Assembly: GCF_002198095.1 (NCBI RefSeq)
Contig: NZ_NHMK01000006.1
Location: 1-64,000, forward strand
Origin: Deinococcus indicus
GTDB taxonomy: Bacteria > Deinococcota > Deinococci > Deinococcales > Deinococcaceae
Length of the DNA: 64,000 bases
Direction of reading: 5' to 3'
Made by a program: the position numbers and the translations under genes. The notes beneath the pieces are model-generated. The model saw only the letters and a list, made by a program, of their open reading frames with translations, had not been told where the DNA came from and ran no database searches. Shown in pieces: positions 63,972 to 64,000 of the stretch. The stretch's first letter is position 1. Every line of letters begins with the position of its first letter.

Positions 63972-64000
63972 CGGACTCCGGCCGGCTGGCCTGCCCCATT

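Overview
The window is very GC-rich. Its gene content and replication initiators point to a Deinococcus-type organism, most likely a megaplasmid or second chromosome: it carries two iteron-type origins, each with its own Rep gene, and no tRNA or ribosomal protein genes. This assignment is inferred from gene content, not from a search.

Layout. 1-676: a strong leftward promoter with a structured leader running off the left edge, plus a composite mobile repeat. 677-12564 (minus): a tightly packed seven-gene operon encoding a vWA-like membrane protein, a small membrane protein, a very large tubulin/FtsZ-like GTPase, a MotA/ZorA-like channel protein, an OmpA/MotB/ZorB-like protein, an LRV/HEAT-like repeat protein, and a membrane pseudokinase fused to SH3 and beta-helix domains. 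13044-15125: a MerR-like regulator and a vWA protein. 15328-22855 (minus): a 4-hydroxyphenylacetate (homoprotocatechuate meta-cleavage) operon hpaE-SUKH-hpaB-hpaD-hpaG-hpaF-hpaH-hpaI, with a divergent PucR-type regulator (23013-24218). 24318-25691: a TerD-AIM24 fusion. 25801-27963: origin 1 (11 iterons, 3 DnaA boxes, an AT-rich hairpin region, rep1). 28302-35419: a LacI-regulated oligosaccharide ABC importer (binding protein, two permeases) and a glycogen-debranching-like glucosidase. 35615-37117: a SulP transporter. 37432-41750 (minus): an arsenic locus (arsR, arsC, arsB, arsC, phosphoesterase, then arsR and DUF6428). 41760-51350: ribokinase, a secreted propeller-like protein, a broken DUF4139 gene, and a LacI-controlled FrcBCA-type sugar importer with an FGGY kinase. 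51393-53935: two small proteins and a TerD-like/coiled-coil protein. 54286-56288: origin 2 (11 different iterons, AT-rich inverted repeat, rep2). 56357-63971: zinc ADH, a DUF2325 protein whose last codons are a stray origin-2 iteron, an aldo/keto reductase, a hydroxyacid-oxoacid transhydrogenase-like Fe-ADH, and an ECF sigma factor with a zinc-finger, propeller-type anti-sigma.

Three observations stand out. (1) Two paralogous Rep genes have unrelated, helically phased iteron arrays 28 kb apart on one molecule, with a solitary origin-2 iteron elsewhere. (2) The tubulin-like/vWA/MotA-OmpA operon has a pseudokinase-SH3-beta-helix protein and an LRV protein attached. (3) A family of about 135-158 bp MITE-like elements has 3-bp TSA target duplications that, in all four clean copies, are exactly the TGA stop codon of the neighbouring gene.
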